Below are positions 36,601 through 43,050 of a stretch of DNA of 64,000 nucleotides, one piece after another (positions within the stretch are counted from its first letter, which is position 1; every line of letters starts with the position of its first letter). The stretch lies in contig NZ_JAGIBH010000005.1 of NCBI RefSeq assembly GCF_017744445.1, forward strand, positions 124,001-188,000. The letters run 5' to 3'. Made by a program: the position numbers and the translations under genes. The notes under the pieces are model-generated. The model had not been told where the DNA came from, ran no database searches, and saw only the letters and a list, made by a program, of their open reading frames with translations. This stretch comes from Caulobacter sp. (GTDB lineage Bacteria > Pseudomonadota > Alphaproteobacteria > Caulobacterales > Caulobacteraceae).

Positions 36601-38055
36601 AACACCGCGCGAATAGTCGTTCCAGGTCTCGATAACGCCGGTCGCGCCGTTGGTGACCTGCACGGAACCGCCGTGGCCGCCATGCGCGCCGCCGCCGCCC
36701 AGCGAGAATATGCTGATGCCGGTGTCGCCGCCGTCGCCGCCGCCGCCGCCCACGCTCTGGGCATAGATCGCGTCGCTGTTGATCCCATGCGTGGTGATGG
36801 CGCCGTTATTGGTGACCGTCACCGCGCCGCCGTCGCCGGCGCTGCCGCCGTTCGAGGCGTAGCCGGCGGCGAAGTACGAGTCCCCGCCATTGCCGCCAAA
36901 GCCGCCCAGGCTGGCCGCGCGAATGCCCTTGGAGAACTTGCCGTTCACGGTGATCGAGGCGCCGGCGTCGGTATAGACCGACACCGTCCCGCCGATGGCG
37001 CTGTTGCCGCCGCCGCTGCTGCCGCAGATCGCGACGTCGCAGCTGCCGGCGTTGCCGCCCGGCCCACCGACGCTGGAGGCGAAGATACCGTCCGAATTGC
37101 TGCCGCTGGTGATGATGGTGCTGGCGCCCAGCTTGACGCTGACATCGCCGCCTCGACCGCCCTGGCCGCCGTCGCCGGCCGAGCCAACGCCCACGGCGAA
37201 GTCGCCGCCATTGCCGCCGCCGCCGCCCGCGCTGATTGCGACGATGCCATGCGAGTCATCGCCGTTGGTCACGATATCGATCAGGGCGTCCAGGGTGATG
37301 GTCCCGCCCGCGCCGCCCCAGCCGCCGTCGCCACCGCTACCGCCGAGGCCGGCCCCACCGCCGCTGCCGCCGTAGCCCGCGCGAGTGCTGACCAGGATGC
37401 CGGGCTGCCCCGTCGCGATGATGGTATGGTCGACGTCGGTGACATTGACCGTCAGGTTGGCCGAGTTGTTGCCGTTGTCGCCGTCCGACCACGCGCCGCC
37501 GCCGCTGCCGTTGCTGGCCTGATCCTTCTTGGACACGACGGGCACGGCGGTCTTGGCCGCCAGGGCCACATCCATGTTCTGGACTGCGAAGCTCGTGGCC
37601 GCGGCGTTGGTGGACATGCTCGCCGCAACCGGCGTGGCGATCAGAACCGCCGCGCTGGAACCCGCGGCCAGGGCCGAGCTGATCGCGCCCAGCATCTTGC
37701 GGGCGCGGTTGTCCAGCTGTTCTGCGCGTTGCCGCGCACGGCGGTCGGCGTGACGCGACAGCTGTACGACCGGCAGATCCGGCAAAGGCGAGGTCAGCGC
37801 TTCGGCCAGTTCGCCCAGGGCGCCGTACAGGGTCAGCAGGGTCTCGTTCGAGACACGGCCACGGCCCAGTTGGGCGATGATGACCGCTCGGGTCTCATCC
37901 AGCGCGGTCAAGGACGGAAGGAAGCGTGCGCGCAACGCCATGGCCGTCGCGACATCGGCGCTCTCGGCGCGGATACGCGAATTTAGCTGCGCCAGAGCCG
38001 TCGTCAGGCTCTCCAGGCGGTCCATGCGCGCGTTGGTTTGCGATGAGTTATGCAA
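30658..38055 (-). CDS. Giant Gly-rich autotransporter (type Va)
   Basis: A protein of 2465 residues. Residues 1-135 are a charged, mostly helical segment placed before a hydrophobic stretch (about 144-165, MLGAISSALAAGSSAAVLIA) that probably acts as signal anchor or signal peptide. The passenger (about 170-2190) contains about 26 copies of a unit with core AQSVGGGGGxGG, expected to form a beta-helix. The C-terminal 280 residues (from CIWVKPSARW) form the autotransporter barrel, ending in Phe. A TTG at 38055 has a GGGGGAGAG ribosome site; the ATG at 38025 is an alternative. It lies downstream of ohrR on the same strand, 198 bp away, so probably has its own promoter. A likely surface adhesin; whether it belongs to the pectin locus is uncertain. 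Confidence 0.88.
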   Translation of the reverse strand: MHNSSQTNARMDRLESLTTALAQLNSRIRAESADVATAMALRARFLPSLTALDETRAVIIAQLGRGRVSNETLLTLYGALGELAEALTSPLPDLPVVQLSRHADRRARQRAEQLDNRARKMLGAISSALAAGSSAAVLIATPVAASMSTNAAATSFAVQNMDVALAAKTAVPVVSKKDQASNGSGGGAWSDGDNGNNSANLTVNVTDVDHTIIATGQPGILVSTRAGYGGSGGGAGLGGSGGDGGWGGAGGTITLDALIDIVTNGDDSHGIVAISAGGGGGNGGDFAVGVGSAGDGGQGGRGGDVSVKLGASTIITSGSNSDGIFASSVGGPGGNAGSCDVAICGSSGGGNSAIGGTVSVYTDAGASITVNGKFSKGIRAASLGGFGGNGGDSYFAAGYASNGGSAGDGGAVTVTNNGAITTHGINSDAIYAQSVGGGGGDGGDTGISIFSLGGGGAHGGHGGSVQVTNGATGVIETWNDYSRGVLAQSIGGSGGSGGSASSLVSIGGNGSATSNGGTVNVNNAGAITTHGVGSQAIFAESIGGGGGDGGGAGGLAAVGGIGGGGGDSKTVTVGNTGSLTTLGSDASAIYAQSVGGGGGDGGGTGGMISIGGSGGDGGKGGVVDISNTGKIKTSGDRSIGVFAQSVGGGGGNGGGAASVGAFLNISVGGTGGKGGDGDLVTVKAGTGSDIRTGGERAAAIFAQSVGGGGGNGGYGVGAAVGAFGALSIAVGGSGGDGGDGKTVTVNSAGYLETIGADSQGVFAQSVGGSGGNGGFAAAAAVAGGKVAVSGAVAVGGAGAGAGDGDLVKATNSANISTTGDRSSALHAQSVGGGGGHGGWSGSIAGAGGVVAGAIGVSVGGSAGGGGAGGLVEVANTGDIGTKGEDSYGILAQSVGGGGGTGGFSVSAAVGGGKIAGGASLALGGSGGDGGDAKLVTVDSQGAILTGGDRAIGILAQSLGGGGGAGGWSGGLSVGVGQTAGSASVTVGGTGGKGGNGFMVDVDSASDIGTGGDGAHGIFAQSVGGGGGAGGFSLSGALSGGSQNSLALNASVGGSGGVGGKGDDVKVEVTGLTQTTGDGSHGVFAQSVGGGGGDGGWAGRLTGAVGANKSVTLGVSLGGQGGSGGTSGTVEVDVINEILTTGEASHGVFAQSVGGGGGTGGFTIAANLGATKAVNIGLALGGSGGGAGMAGDVYVTTTKTINTKGDGSIGVFAQSVGGGGGSGGSAGNIAMSGSQSVNVTASMGGFGGNGALGGYVVVDNSGSIWTTGELAHGIQAQSIGGGGGHGGVTGLDKDEFADYAFGGSGSVSFGDRSQNISIAMGGSGGKGNHGGEVKVVNSGAMRTDGAQSNVIFAQSVGGGGGDGGIATSMSGAVGAGKNGVYSIAMGGFGGVAGNGGEVMVQNSGLLLSNADGSHGVMAQSVGGGGGAGGDARGFALAFSNKKSKGATSVSVSLGGYGGAAGDGGEVTVDNDGAILTLGARSFGVMAQSVGGGGGAGGSVSDEGEEIPNILDLINKGEGKAAQIAIGGTGAAAGDGGFVRVLNDGVIHTKGEGSHAIFAQSVGGGGGLGGSGLAGEVSVGGQGAAAGDGGEVYVVNKGAIVTEGDMARGVYAQSIGGGGGVGGATDAESEDKERGGYEATMATVGNLTATAEFAKSLQEPAFGIGIGGMGGAAGNGGKVTVLNEGKIETFGVSANGIFAQSVGGGGGQGGEGIMAAVGQVVFSGLGGSAGDGGEVIVTNKGDIVTHGAGATGIFAQSVGGGGGLAGDYSLGLASWGNTTSYGGQNYSDILDLQLNPVHANGGDGGDVTVTNTGNITVTGPGAMGIFAQSVGGGGGLFGGKLLLGFFGSMEGVGEGGKVTVVQNGNVIVGGKNGIGAVFQSASKDGNDDITVTLNGDVKGGSVYGMGVLMDGGKNNTLTLNGVTWSDSKLAVTATGGNDAVISNKGLVGNVDLGLGVNSVINNSKSFFVSLDYVKLNGGDLINHGLLSPGDAGTVQTTSVQGNFIQSATGNMLTDLDLLRTGKSGEIDQLKLTGSIDVKGAFTLNILNPGYALPGSHTVAILDGSGTLTQSNLTLNKPISAVASFALAPTAQDLNLKYDIDFSPIGLNRNQTALGDHINAIQTAGSSPTFAPITAELFYVPTVGQLANIYDGFSPETYAAQQTAQIFASQQFADSMFSCPRASEGIAFSDRGCIWVKPSARWLQLKGSSAAMAYDENSTGLAGGFEAAIDDNWRVGGALSAEDVGGGVKSRVNADGQRFQGGVVVKRDPGQGFGVGLALHGGQSDVKTRRLVPLPASPARLARGKQDMSFLAATARATYRWGSDRAYVKPIVEASAVKVETKGFTETGAGAVNLVVPDQKDTYARASFKVEAGAEFRGRSAVYRPYGRVGATYSSDAEKALFEAAFQGAPAAAASGFTVNPGLDKTTFDTELGLSIIGSKASGRLAWTGQFGDRTRNQTLSLKLAIPF
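32530..37260 (-). repeat. Tandem Gly-rich passenger repeats (about 26 units)
   Basis: Within the autotransporter gene, units of about 55-75 codons repeat the pattern NxGxIxTxGxxSxGIFAQSVGGGGGxGG. I counted 26, of which 23 carry a strict or nearly strict AQS[VIL]GGxGG core. DNA runs of GCC/CCG codons recur at the same spacing, so the region could recombine. Confidence 0.85.
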
Positions 38056-38253
38056 AGCCCTCTCCCCCTTGAGAAGCTCGCCGTAGAGGTAGTCGCCTAA
38101 TATTCAACGAACGGCGTCATACCAGAAAGCATCGACAACCGTGACGGGAGAATTAACGCTGCCACAAGCGATCGCCCCGAGCGGGGCCGTTGCGGGCGTA
38201 GGATGCCGTGTCGCCAGCCTTGTCAAGCCAGCTCAGGGAATGGGCGAGTAGGT

Positions 38254-38709
38254 TCAGCCGCCCTCCACATGACGCAGCAGGTTGTCCCGCGCCTTGGAGA
38301 TGGCCTTCTGGACCAGGGCGAACTCTTCCGGCTCCAGCCCAGTGGCCTGGACCAGCGTGCGCTGACCGCCCTTCTCCCGCAGCGCGCGGCCGGCCTCGGT
38401 CAGGGTGACGATCAGCTGCCGCTCGTCGGCGGGATCGCGGCGGCGCTCCAGATAGCCATCGGCCTCCAGCTTCTTGAGGATCGGCGTCAGGGTGTTGGAT
38501 TCCAGGAAGAGTTTCTCGCCCAAGCTCTTCACGCTGAGGCTGCCCTCCTCCCACAGCGCCACGATGATGATCCACTGCGTGTAGGTCAGGCCCAGTTCAT
38601 CCAGAATGGGTTTGTAGGCGCGGCCATAGGCGAGGTTGGCCGAATAGACCGCGAAACACAGGAAATCGGCCAGTTTCGGGGACTTGGCGGCGGGATCGGG
38701 CTTCGACAT
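38254..38709 (-). CDS. ohrR: OhrR peroxide-sensing MarR-family repressor
   Basis: A 151-residue MarR-family protein. The N-terminal DFLCFAVYSANLAYGRAYKP places the reactive Cys at residue 18, as in OhrR proteins that sense organic hydroperoxides. The winged helix is visible in SVKSLGEKLFLESNTLTPIL and the wing in RRDPADERQLIVTLTEAG. It is divergent from ohr with a 143-bp gap containing two copies of the same palindrome. Oxidation of Cys18 should release it from DNA (family knowledge). Confidence 0.93.
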   Translation of the reverse strand: MSKPDPAAKSPKLADFLCFAVYSANLAYGRAYKPILDELGLTYTQWIIIVALWEEGSLSVKSLGEKLFLESNTLTPILKKLEADGYLERRRDPADERQLIVTLTEAGRALREKGGQRTLVQATGLEPEEFALVQKAISKARDNLLRHVEGG

Positions 38710-38753
38710 CGGGGTCCTTCGCGAACGCGGCGTGGTGCGACGCAAATAATATA

Positions 38754-38767
38754 ATTCGGATCCGATT
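38754..38767. promoter_or_regulatory. OhrR operator copy 1
   Basis: ATTCGGATCCGATT, containing the palindrome TCGGATCCGA. It lies 45 bp upstream of ohrR and just upstream of the ohr -35 element; a second half-like TAAATCGG follows. Confidence 0.6.
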
Positions 38768-38778
38768 AAATCGGAAGG

Positions 38779-38807
38779 TTGACAAGTTAGGATCGCCAAA
38801 CTTATTA
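38779..38807 (+). promoter_or_regulatory. Candidate ohr promoter
   Basis: TTGACA, 17-bp spacer, TTATTA. It lies between the two operator copies, so OhrR bound at either could block it. The -10 is a weak match. Confidence 0.4.
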
Positions 38808-38822
38808 CATCGTATCCGATCT

Positions 38823-38836
38823 ATTCGGATCCGATT
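38823..38836. promoter_or_regulatory. OhrR operator copy 2
   Basis: Exactly the same 14 bases as copy 1, 69 bp away, overlapping the expected start region of the ohr transcript and ending 16 bp before its ATG. Confidence 0.6.
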
Positions 38837-38852
38837 TGAAAGGAACCTCCCC

Positions 38853-39272
38853 ATGACCGCTCCCATCGACACCGTGCTCTACACTGCCCAAACCCGCGTC
38901 ACCGGCGGCCGCGACGGCGCCGCGCGCAGCAGCGACGGCAAGCTGGACGTGCGCCTGTCGCCACCCGGCAGCGCCGCGCCCGGCACGAACCCCGAGCAGC
39001 TGTTCGCCGCCGGCTGGTCGGCTTGCTTCATCGGCGCCATCGGCCTGGCCGCGAAGGCTCAGGGCGTGACCCTGCCCCCGGGCGTGGCCGTCGACGCCGA
39101 GGTCGACCTGGCCAAGGCCGGCGAGGCCTATCTGCTGCGCGCCCGCTTGAACGTCAGCTTGCCGGGCCTGGACAAGGGTGTCTCCCAGAGCCTGGTCGAG
39201 GCGGCGCACGAGACCTGCCCGTATTCGAAGGCCACGCGCGGCAATATCGACGTGACGCTGACCGTCGCCTGA
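38853..39272 (+). CDS. ohr: Organic hydroperoxide resistance protein Ohr
   Basis: A 139-residue Ohr/OsmC-fold thiol peroxidase that reduces organic and fatty acid hydroperoxides. Both catalytic cysteines are present: Cys58 (GWSACFIGAI) and Cys122 (HETCPYSKATRGN). TNPEQLFAAGW is the typical motif before the first Cys. It is divergent from ohrR and heads an operon with a DUF1097-like membrane protein and an alpha/beta hydrolase. Confidence 0.96.
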   Translation: MTAPIDTVLYTAQTRVTGGRDGAARSSDGKLDVRLSPPGSAAPGTNPEQLFAAGWSACFIGAIGLAAKAQGVTLPPGVAVDAEVDLAKAGEAYLLRARLNVSLPGLDKGVSQSLVEAAHETCPYSKATRGNIDVTLTVA

Positions 39273-39327
39273 CCCGCACCCCGAGGGGCGCCGGCCAGCG
39301 CCCCTCCGTCCCCCAGGAGGAAACCCC

Positions 39328-39828
39328 ATGTCATCCGACCAAGCGCCTGTTCGCTTCCACGCCGTGTCCCTGAGCGTCGCGGCCGTTGCCGCGGCAGCCA
39401 CCTACGGGACCAACACCGCCATGCTGCCCGCCCCGGCCATGTTCCTGGGCTGGGTCGCCTTCGACCTGGCCGGGCCGTCCCGACGCGGCGGTCTGGCCAA
39501 CACCGGCGCCTTCCTGCTGGGCCTGACGTTCGGCGCGGGCACGGCCCTGACCGCTACGGCGCTGACGCCGGCGCTGGGCGTCCTGGCCACACCGCTGGCC
39601 GTGGCGGGCGTGGTCGTGCTGGTCCTGTCGCTGCGCGCACTGCCGACGCTGAACAATCCCCTCGCCTATTTCCTGGGCCTGACCAGCTTCTTCTATTCGG
39701 GCCTGGCGCCGACTGGGGAGACCCTGTTCATCCTGGGCGCCGCCGGCGTTATCGGCGGCGGCGCCTGCGCTCTGGCCGGCCTGGCGCAAGGCCTGGTCAC
39801 CCGTACGACAGAGGCCCGCCATGCGTAA
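39328..39828 (+). CDS. DUF1097-like integral membrane protein
   Basis: A 166-residue protein with about five hydrophobic segments and an FDLAGPSRRGGLANTGAFLLG motif of the DUF1097 type. SD AGGAGG lies before the ATG. It lies 55 bp after ohr and overlaps the next gene by 8 bp, so it is part of the same operon. No function is established for this family as far as I know. Confidence 0.72.
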   Translation: MSSDQAPVRFHAVSLSVAAVAAAATYGTNTAMLPAPAMFLGWVAFDLAGPSRRGGLANTGAFLLGLTFGAGTALTATALTPALGVLATPLAVAGVVVLVLSLRALPTLNNPLAYFLGLTSFFYSGLAPTGETLFILGAAGVIGGGACALAGLAQGLVTRTTEARHA

Positions 39829-40804
39829 TCTTTCCCGCCGCAACATCCTGCAGGCCGCCGGCGCGCTTGCGGTGTTCGCCCCCGCTATCGCCGTCGCCTC
39901 GCCGGCCAAGTGGACGCTACGCGAGGTCACGACCGAGGACCTGATCATCAGCTATGCCGAGATGGGTCCGGCAAACGGCGCCCCGGTGCTGCTGCTGCAC
40001 GGCTGGCCCTACGACATTCACGCCTATGCCGAGGTCGCGCCGATCCTGGCGGCCGCCGGCAAGCGGGTGATCGTGCCGTCGCTGCGCGGCTATGGCGCCA
40101 CCCGCTTCCGCTCGGCCGCCACGCCGCGCAACGGCCAGCAGGCCGCCCTGGCCGTTGACGTGATCTCGCTGATGGACGCCTTGAATATCAAGAAGGCTGT
40201 CATCGGCGGTTTCGACTGGGGCGCGCGCACGGCCGATATCGTCGCCGCGCTGTGGCCCGAACGCGTCCAGGCGATGGTGTCAGTCAGCGGCTATCTGATC
40301 GGCAGCCAGCAGGCCAACCAGGCCCCGCTGTCGCCCGAGGCCGAGCTGTCCTGGTGGTACCAGTTCTACTTCGCCACCGAGCGCGGCCGCCTGGGCTACG
40401 AGGCCAATCGCGACGCCTTCGCGCGGCTGATCTGGCGCACGGCCTCGCCCAAGTGGGCGTTCGACGAGGCGACGTTCGCGCGCTCGGCCGCGTCCCTGGC
40501 CAATCCCGACCACGTGGCGATCACGATCCACAACTACCGCTGGCGGCTGGGCCTGGTTCAGGGCGAGGCGCGCTTCGATGCCCTGGAAGCCAGGCTGGTC
40601 CAGCGTCCCGACATTCGCGTCCCGACCATCACCCTGGAGGGCGACGCCAACGGCGCGCCGCACCCGCCGCCAGAGGCCTATGCCGGCAAGTTCAAGGGCC
40701 GCTACGAGCACCGACTGCTGACCGGCGGCGTCGGCCACAACCCGCCGCAGGAAGCGCCCGAAGCGTTCGCGCGCGCCGTCCTGGACGTCGCCGGCTGGGC
40801 CTAA
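39821..40804 (+). CDS. Tat-exported alpha/beta hydrolase in ohr operon
   Basis: A 327-residue protein. N-terminal LSRRNILQAAGALAVF is a twin-arginine signal. Oxyanion region LLLHGWPYDIHAY; nucleophile elbow GGFDWGARTAD with Asp as nucleophile (epoxide hydrolase type); cap region from about residue 165; catalytic His in GGVGHNPPQEAP. It overlaps the DUF1097 gene by 8 bp and converges with the efflux outer-membrane gene by 4 bp. An epoxide or peroxide-derived product is a plausible substrate given the operon (inference). Confidence 0.85.
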   Translation: MRNLSRRNILQAAGALAVFAPAIAVASPAKWTLREVTTEDLIISYAEMGPANGAPVLLLHGWPYDIHAYAEVAPILAAAGKRVIVPSLRGYGATRFRSAATPRNGQQAALAVDVISLMDALNIKKAVIGGFDWGARTADIVAALWPERVQAMVSVSGYLIGSQQANQAPLSPEAELSWWYQFYFATERGRLGYEANRDAFARLIWRTASPKWAFDEATFARSAASLANPDHVAITIHNYRWRLGLVQGEARFDALEARLVQRPDIRVPTITLEGDANGAPHPPPEAYAGKFKGRYEHRLLTGGVGHNPPQEAPEAFARAVLDVAGWA

Positions 40805-42252
40805 CCGATCAGCTGGGCGGCCGACCAGCCGCCGCCCAGGGCTCGGAACGACCGCACCGCCGCGCGGGCGGCCTCGGTGTCGGCCTGCGCGCGGGCGTCG
40901 CGAGCCGCCAGCAGGCGGGCGTCGGCGTCCAGCACCTCGATCAGGCTGACCGCGCCGGCCTTGTAGGCCAGCTCCGACGACGCACGGGCCTTGGACAGCG
41001 ACTGCTCGCCGCCGACCAGGATCCGCGCCTCGTCCTCGCGCTTCACCAGGCTGGAAAAGGCGTCCTCGACGTCGGCCGTGGCTCGCAGCACCGACTGCTG
41101 GTAGGCGGCCAGGCTCTCGGCGTGGCGGCCCTTGGCGGCCTTGATCTCGGCGTTGACCCGGCCGAAGTCGAACAGGCGCCAACGCAGGCCCAGCACGCCT
41201 TGGGCCTGGTTGGCCGGGCTTTCCAGAAACGTGCCGCTGGCGGTCGTCGCCGAGCCCACGAGGCCGGTCAGCGAGAACTTTGGATAGTACTGTGAGACGG
41301 CCGAGCCGATCGCGGCATTCGAGGCTTTCAGCCGCCACTCGGCGACCGCCAGGTCCGGACGGCGACGGATCAGGTCGGCTGGCCCGGCCGCCTCGGTGAT
41401 GGCCGGCGCGCGGGGCACGGGCGCAGCGACCATCAATTCGGCGCGCGTGGCGCCGGGCTGGGCGCCCAGCAGCACGTCGAGCGCATTCATCGCCGCCTCG
41501 AGACCTTCCTCCAGCATCGGCACCTGCGCGCGGGTCTGGGCCAGCGCGCCTTCGGCCTGATGCAATTGCAGCTCGGAGGCGACCTGGCGGCTCTGCTGCA
41601 GGCGCACGGTCTCGGCCAGACGGGTCTGGGTTTCGACCTGACCGCGCGCGACGGCCAGGCGGGCCTGGAGCCCCCGGATCACCAGATAGGTGTCGGCCGT
41701 CTGGGCGGCGACCGACAGGCGGGCCGCCGCGACGCCGACGCGAGCGGCCTGGTAGTCGGCGACAGCGACTTCGCGGTCGCGACGCAGGCCGCCGAACACG
41801 TCGATCTCCCAGCCGCCGGTGATGTTGGCCTCGTACAGCTGGCCATCACGGTCGAAACCCGGGGCAGCCGACAGCAGATGTCCGGTCGGCGTCTGGGTAG
41901 AGACATGGACCTTGGCCGCATTGGCCTGCACACCGCCCGACGGCAACAGCGCGGCGGTCGCCGCTGACAGCCCCGCCCGCGCCTGCGTCACCCGCGCCGT
42001 AGCCTGGACCAGGTCCAGGTTCTGGGCCAGGGCGCGGTCGACGAGGCCGTCCAGCACCGGATCGTTGAAACCCTTCCACCAGGCGGCCTGGTCAAAAGCG
42101 ACAGCTGGCGCCGCGCGCTGGGCTACGGCCCCGACGCCCATGAACGCTCCGGAAACCGGAGAGGCCGGCGCGACATAGTCGGGGCCCACGGCGCAGGCGC
42201 TGAGAGCAGCGCCGACAACGGCCAGCAGGGCCAAGCTCGAAACCGACCGCAT
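40801..42252 (-). CDS. RND efflux outer-membrane lipoprotein (NodT/OprM type)
   Basis: A 483-residue TolC-like outer-membrane factor. The lipobox LSACAVGPDY places the lipidated Cys at about residue 20. Two internally related coiled-coil halves contain ARVTQARAGLSAATAALLPS and RPDLAVAEWRLKASNAAIG. The ATG at 42252 is chosen. It is divergent from the TetR gene with a TetR-type operator between, and works with the adaptor and pump at 43-47 kb. Confidence 0.92.
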   Translation of the reverse strand: MRSVSSLALLAVVGAALSACAVGPDYVAPASPVSGAFMGVGAVAQRAAPAVAFDQAAWWKGFNDPVLDGLVDRALAQNLDLVQATARVTQARAGLSAATAALLPSGGVQANAAKVHVSTQTPTGHLLSAAPGFDRDGQLYEANITGGWEIDVFGGLRRDREVAVADYQAARVGVAAARLSVAAQTADTYLVIRGLQARLAVARGQVETQTRLAETVRLQQSRQVASELQLHQAEGALAQTRAQVPMLEEGLEAAMNALDVLLGAQPGATRAELMVAAPVPRAPAITEAAGPADLIRRRPDLAVAEWRLKASNAAIGSAVSQYYPKFSLTGLVGSATTASGTFLESPANQAQGVLGLRWRLFDFGRVNAEIKAAKGRHAESLAAYQQSVLRATADVEDAFSSLVKREDEARILVGGEQSLSKARASSELAYKAGAVSLIEVLDADARLLAARDARAQADTEAARAAVRSFRALGGGWSAAQLIG

Positions 42253-42274
42253 GACGGCCTCCTGAGAAAATGAT

Positions 42275-42300
42275 AGTGACCATATGCTAATTCGGTCACT
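42275..42300. promoter_or_regulatory. TetR operator 1 (26 bp)
   Basis: Arms AGTGACC (42275-42281) and GGTCACT (42294-42300). It lies in the outer-membrane factor/TetR divergent region and has the same arms, total length and partly the same centre as the site at 42981-43006. Confidence 0.75.
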
Positions 42301-42338
42301 CGTTGTCAATTGGGACCCTCGATGCTACCTATCTGGGC

Positions 42339-42965
42339 ATGACCACCGACCACGCGCTCCCAGACGCCGCCGCCGGCCATCGCGGGCCCGCGGACCACGC
42401 CATCCGCCAGCAGATCATCGACGCCGCCGACGCCCACTTCGGCCGCTTCGGCTATGGCAAGACCACAGTCGCCGACCTGGCCAAGGCCATCGGCTTCTCC
42501 AAGGCCTACATCTACAAGTTCTTCGACTCCAAGCAGGCCATCGGCGAGGCGATCTGCGCCCAATGCCTGGAGAAGATCCTGTCGGCCGCCCTGCTCAGCG
42601 CGGCCGACGCGCGTTCGGCGACCGAGAAATTCCGCAAATTCTTCAGCACCATAACCCTGAAGAGCACAGAACTCCTGTTCCAGGAGCGGCTGCTTTACGA
42701 CCTGGCCGCCAATTCGGCGACCGAGCAGTGGCCGTCCGCGCTCGGCTATCTGGCACGGGTCGAGGAGACCCTGCGCGAGATCATCCTGCTGGGCCGCGAG
42801 ACGGGCGAGTTCGAGCGCAAGACGCCGCTGGACGAGACCTGCTCGGCGATCATGCTGGCCATGCAGCCGTTCATGCATCCGCTGCTGCTGGAGTTCAATC
42901 TGGACGGCCTGCCGGAAGCCCAGACCCGCGTGATCAACCTGATCCTGCGCAGCCTCGCGCCGTAG
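42339..42965 (+). CDS. TetR-family repressor of the efflux genes
   Basis: A 208-residue TetR protein: HTH in IIDAADAHFGRFGYGKTTVA, then DLAKAIGFSKAYIYKFFDSK, followed by an all-helical ligand domain. The ATG at 42339 is preferred; an in-frame TTG at 42303 adds 12 residues but abuts the operator. It lies between outer-membrane factor and adaptor genes, flanked on both sides by the same 26-bp inverted repeat, so it probably represses itself, the outer-membrane factor and the pump operon. Confidence 0.9.
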   Translation: MTTDHALPDAAAGHRGPADHAIRQQIIDAADAHFGRFGYGKTTVADLAKAIGFSKAYIYKFFDSKQAIGEAICAQCLEKILSAALLSAADARSATEKFRKFFSTITLKSTELLFQERLLYDLAANSATEQWPSALGYLARVEETLREIILLGRETGEFERKTPLDETCSAIMLAMQPFMHPLLLEFNLDGLPEAQTRVINLILRSLAP

Positions 42966-42980
42966 TTTGAGAAACTCGAC

Positions 42981-43006
42981 AGTGACTAATTGACAAATTG
43001 GTCACT
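42981..43006. promoter_or_regulatory. TetR operator 2 (26 bp)
   Basis: Arms AGTGAC (42981-42986) and GTCACT (43001-43006), 44 bp upstream of the adaptor start. Same length and arms as operator 1. Confidence 0.75.
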
Positions 43007-43050
43007 GGACACGATGTGAAGGGTCACCGCTCACGGCAGGACCCTTTCGC

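Noticed and set aside
32530..37260. Regular GC-rich repeats resembling a CRISPR array or other repeat locus
   Set aside because: The repeats are in frame, encode Gly-rich autotransporter units of variable length and have no conserved DNA repeat/spacer structure.
35548..37986. 812-codon reading frame on the plus strand opposite the autotransporter
   Set aside because: It mirrors the GGN/GCC repeats of the real gene, has no signal peptide or recognisable domain, and is a GC-driven shadow.
38217..38222. TTGACA on the minus strand as the autotransporter promoter
   Set aside because: No acceptable -10 sequence at the right distance; could not be supported.
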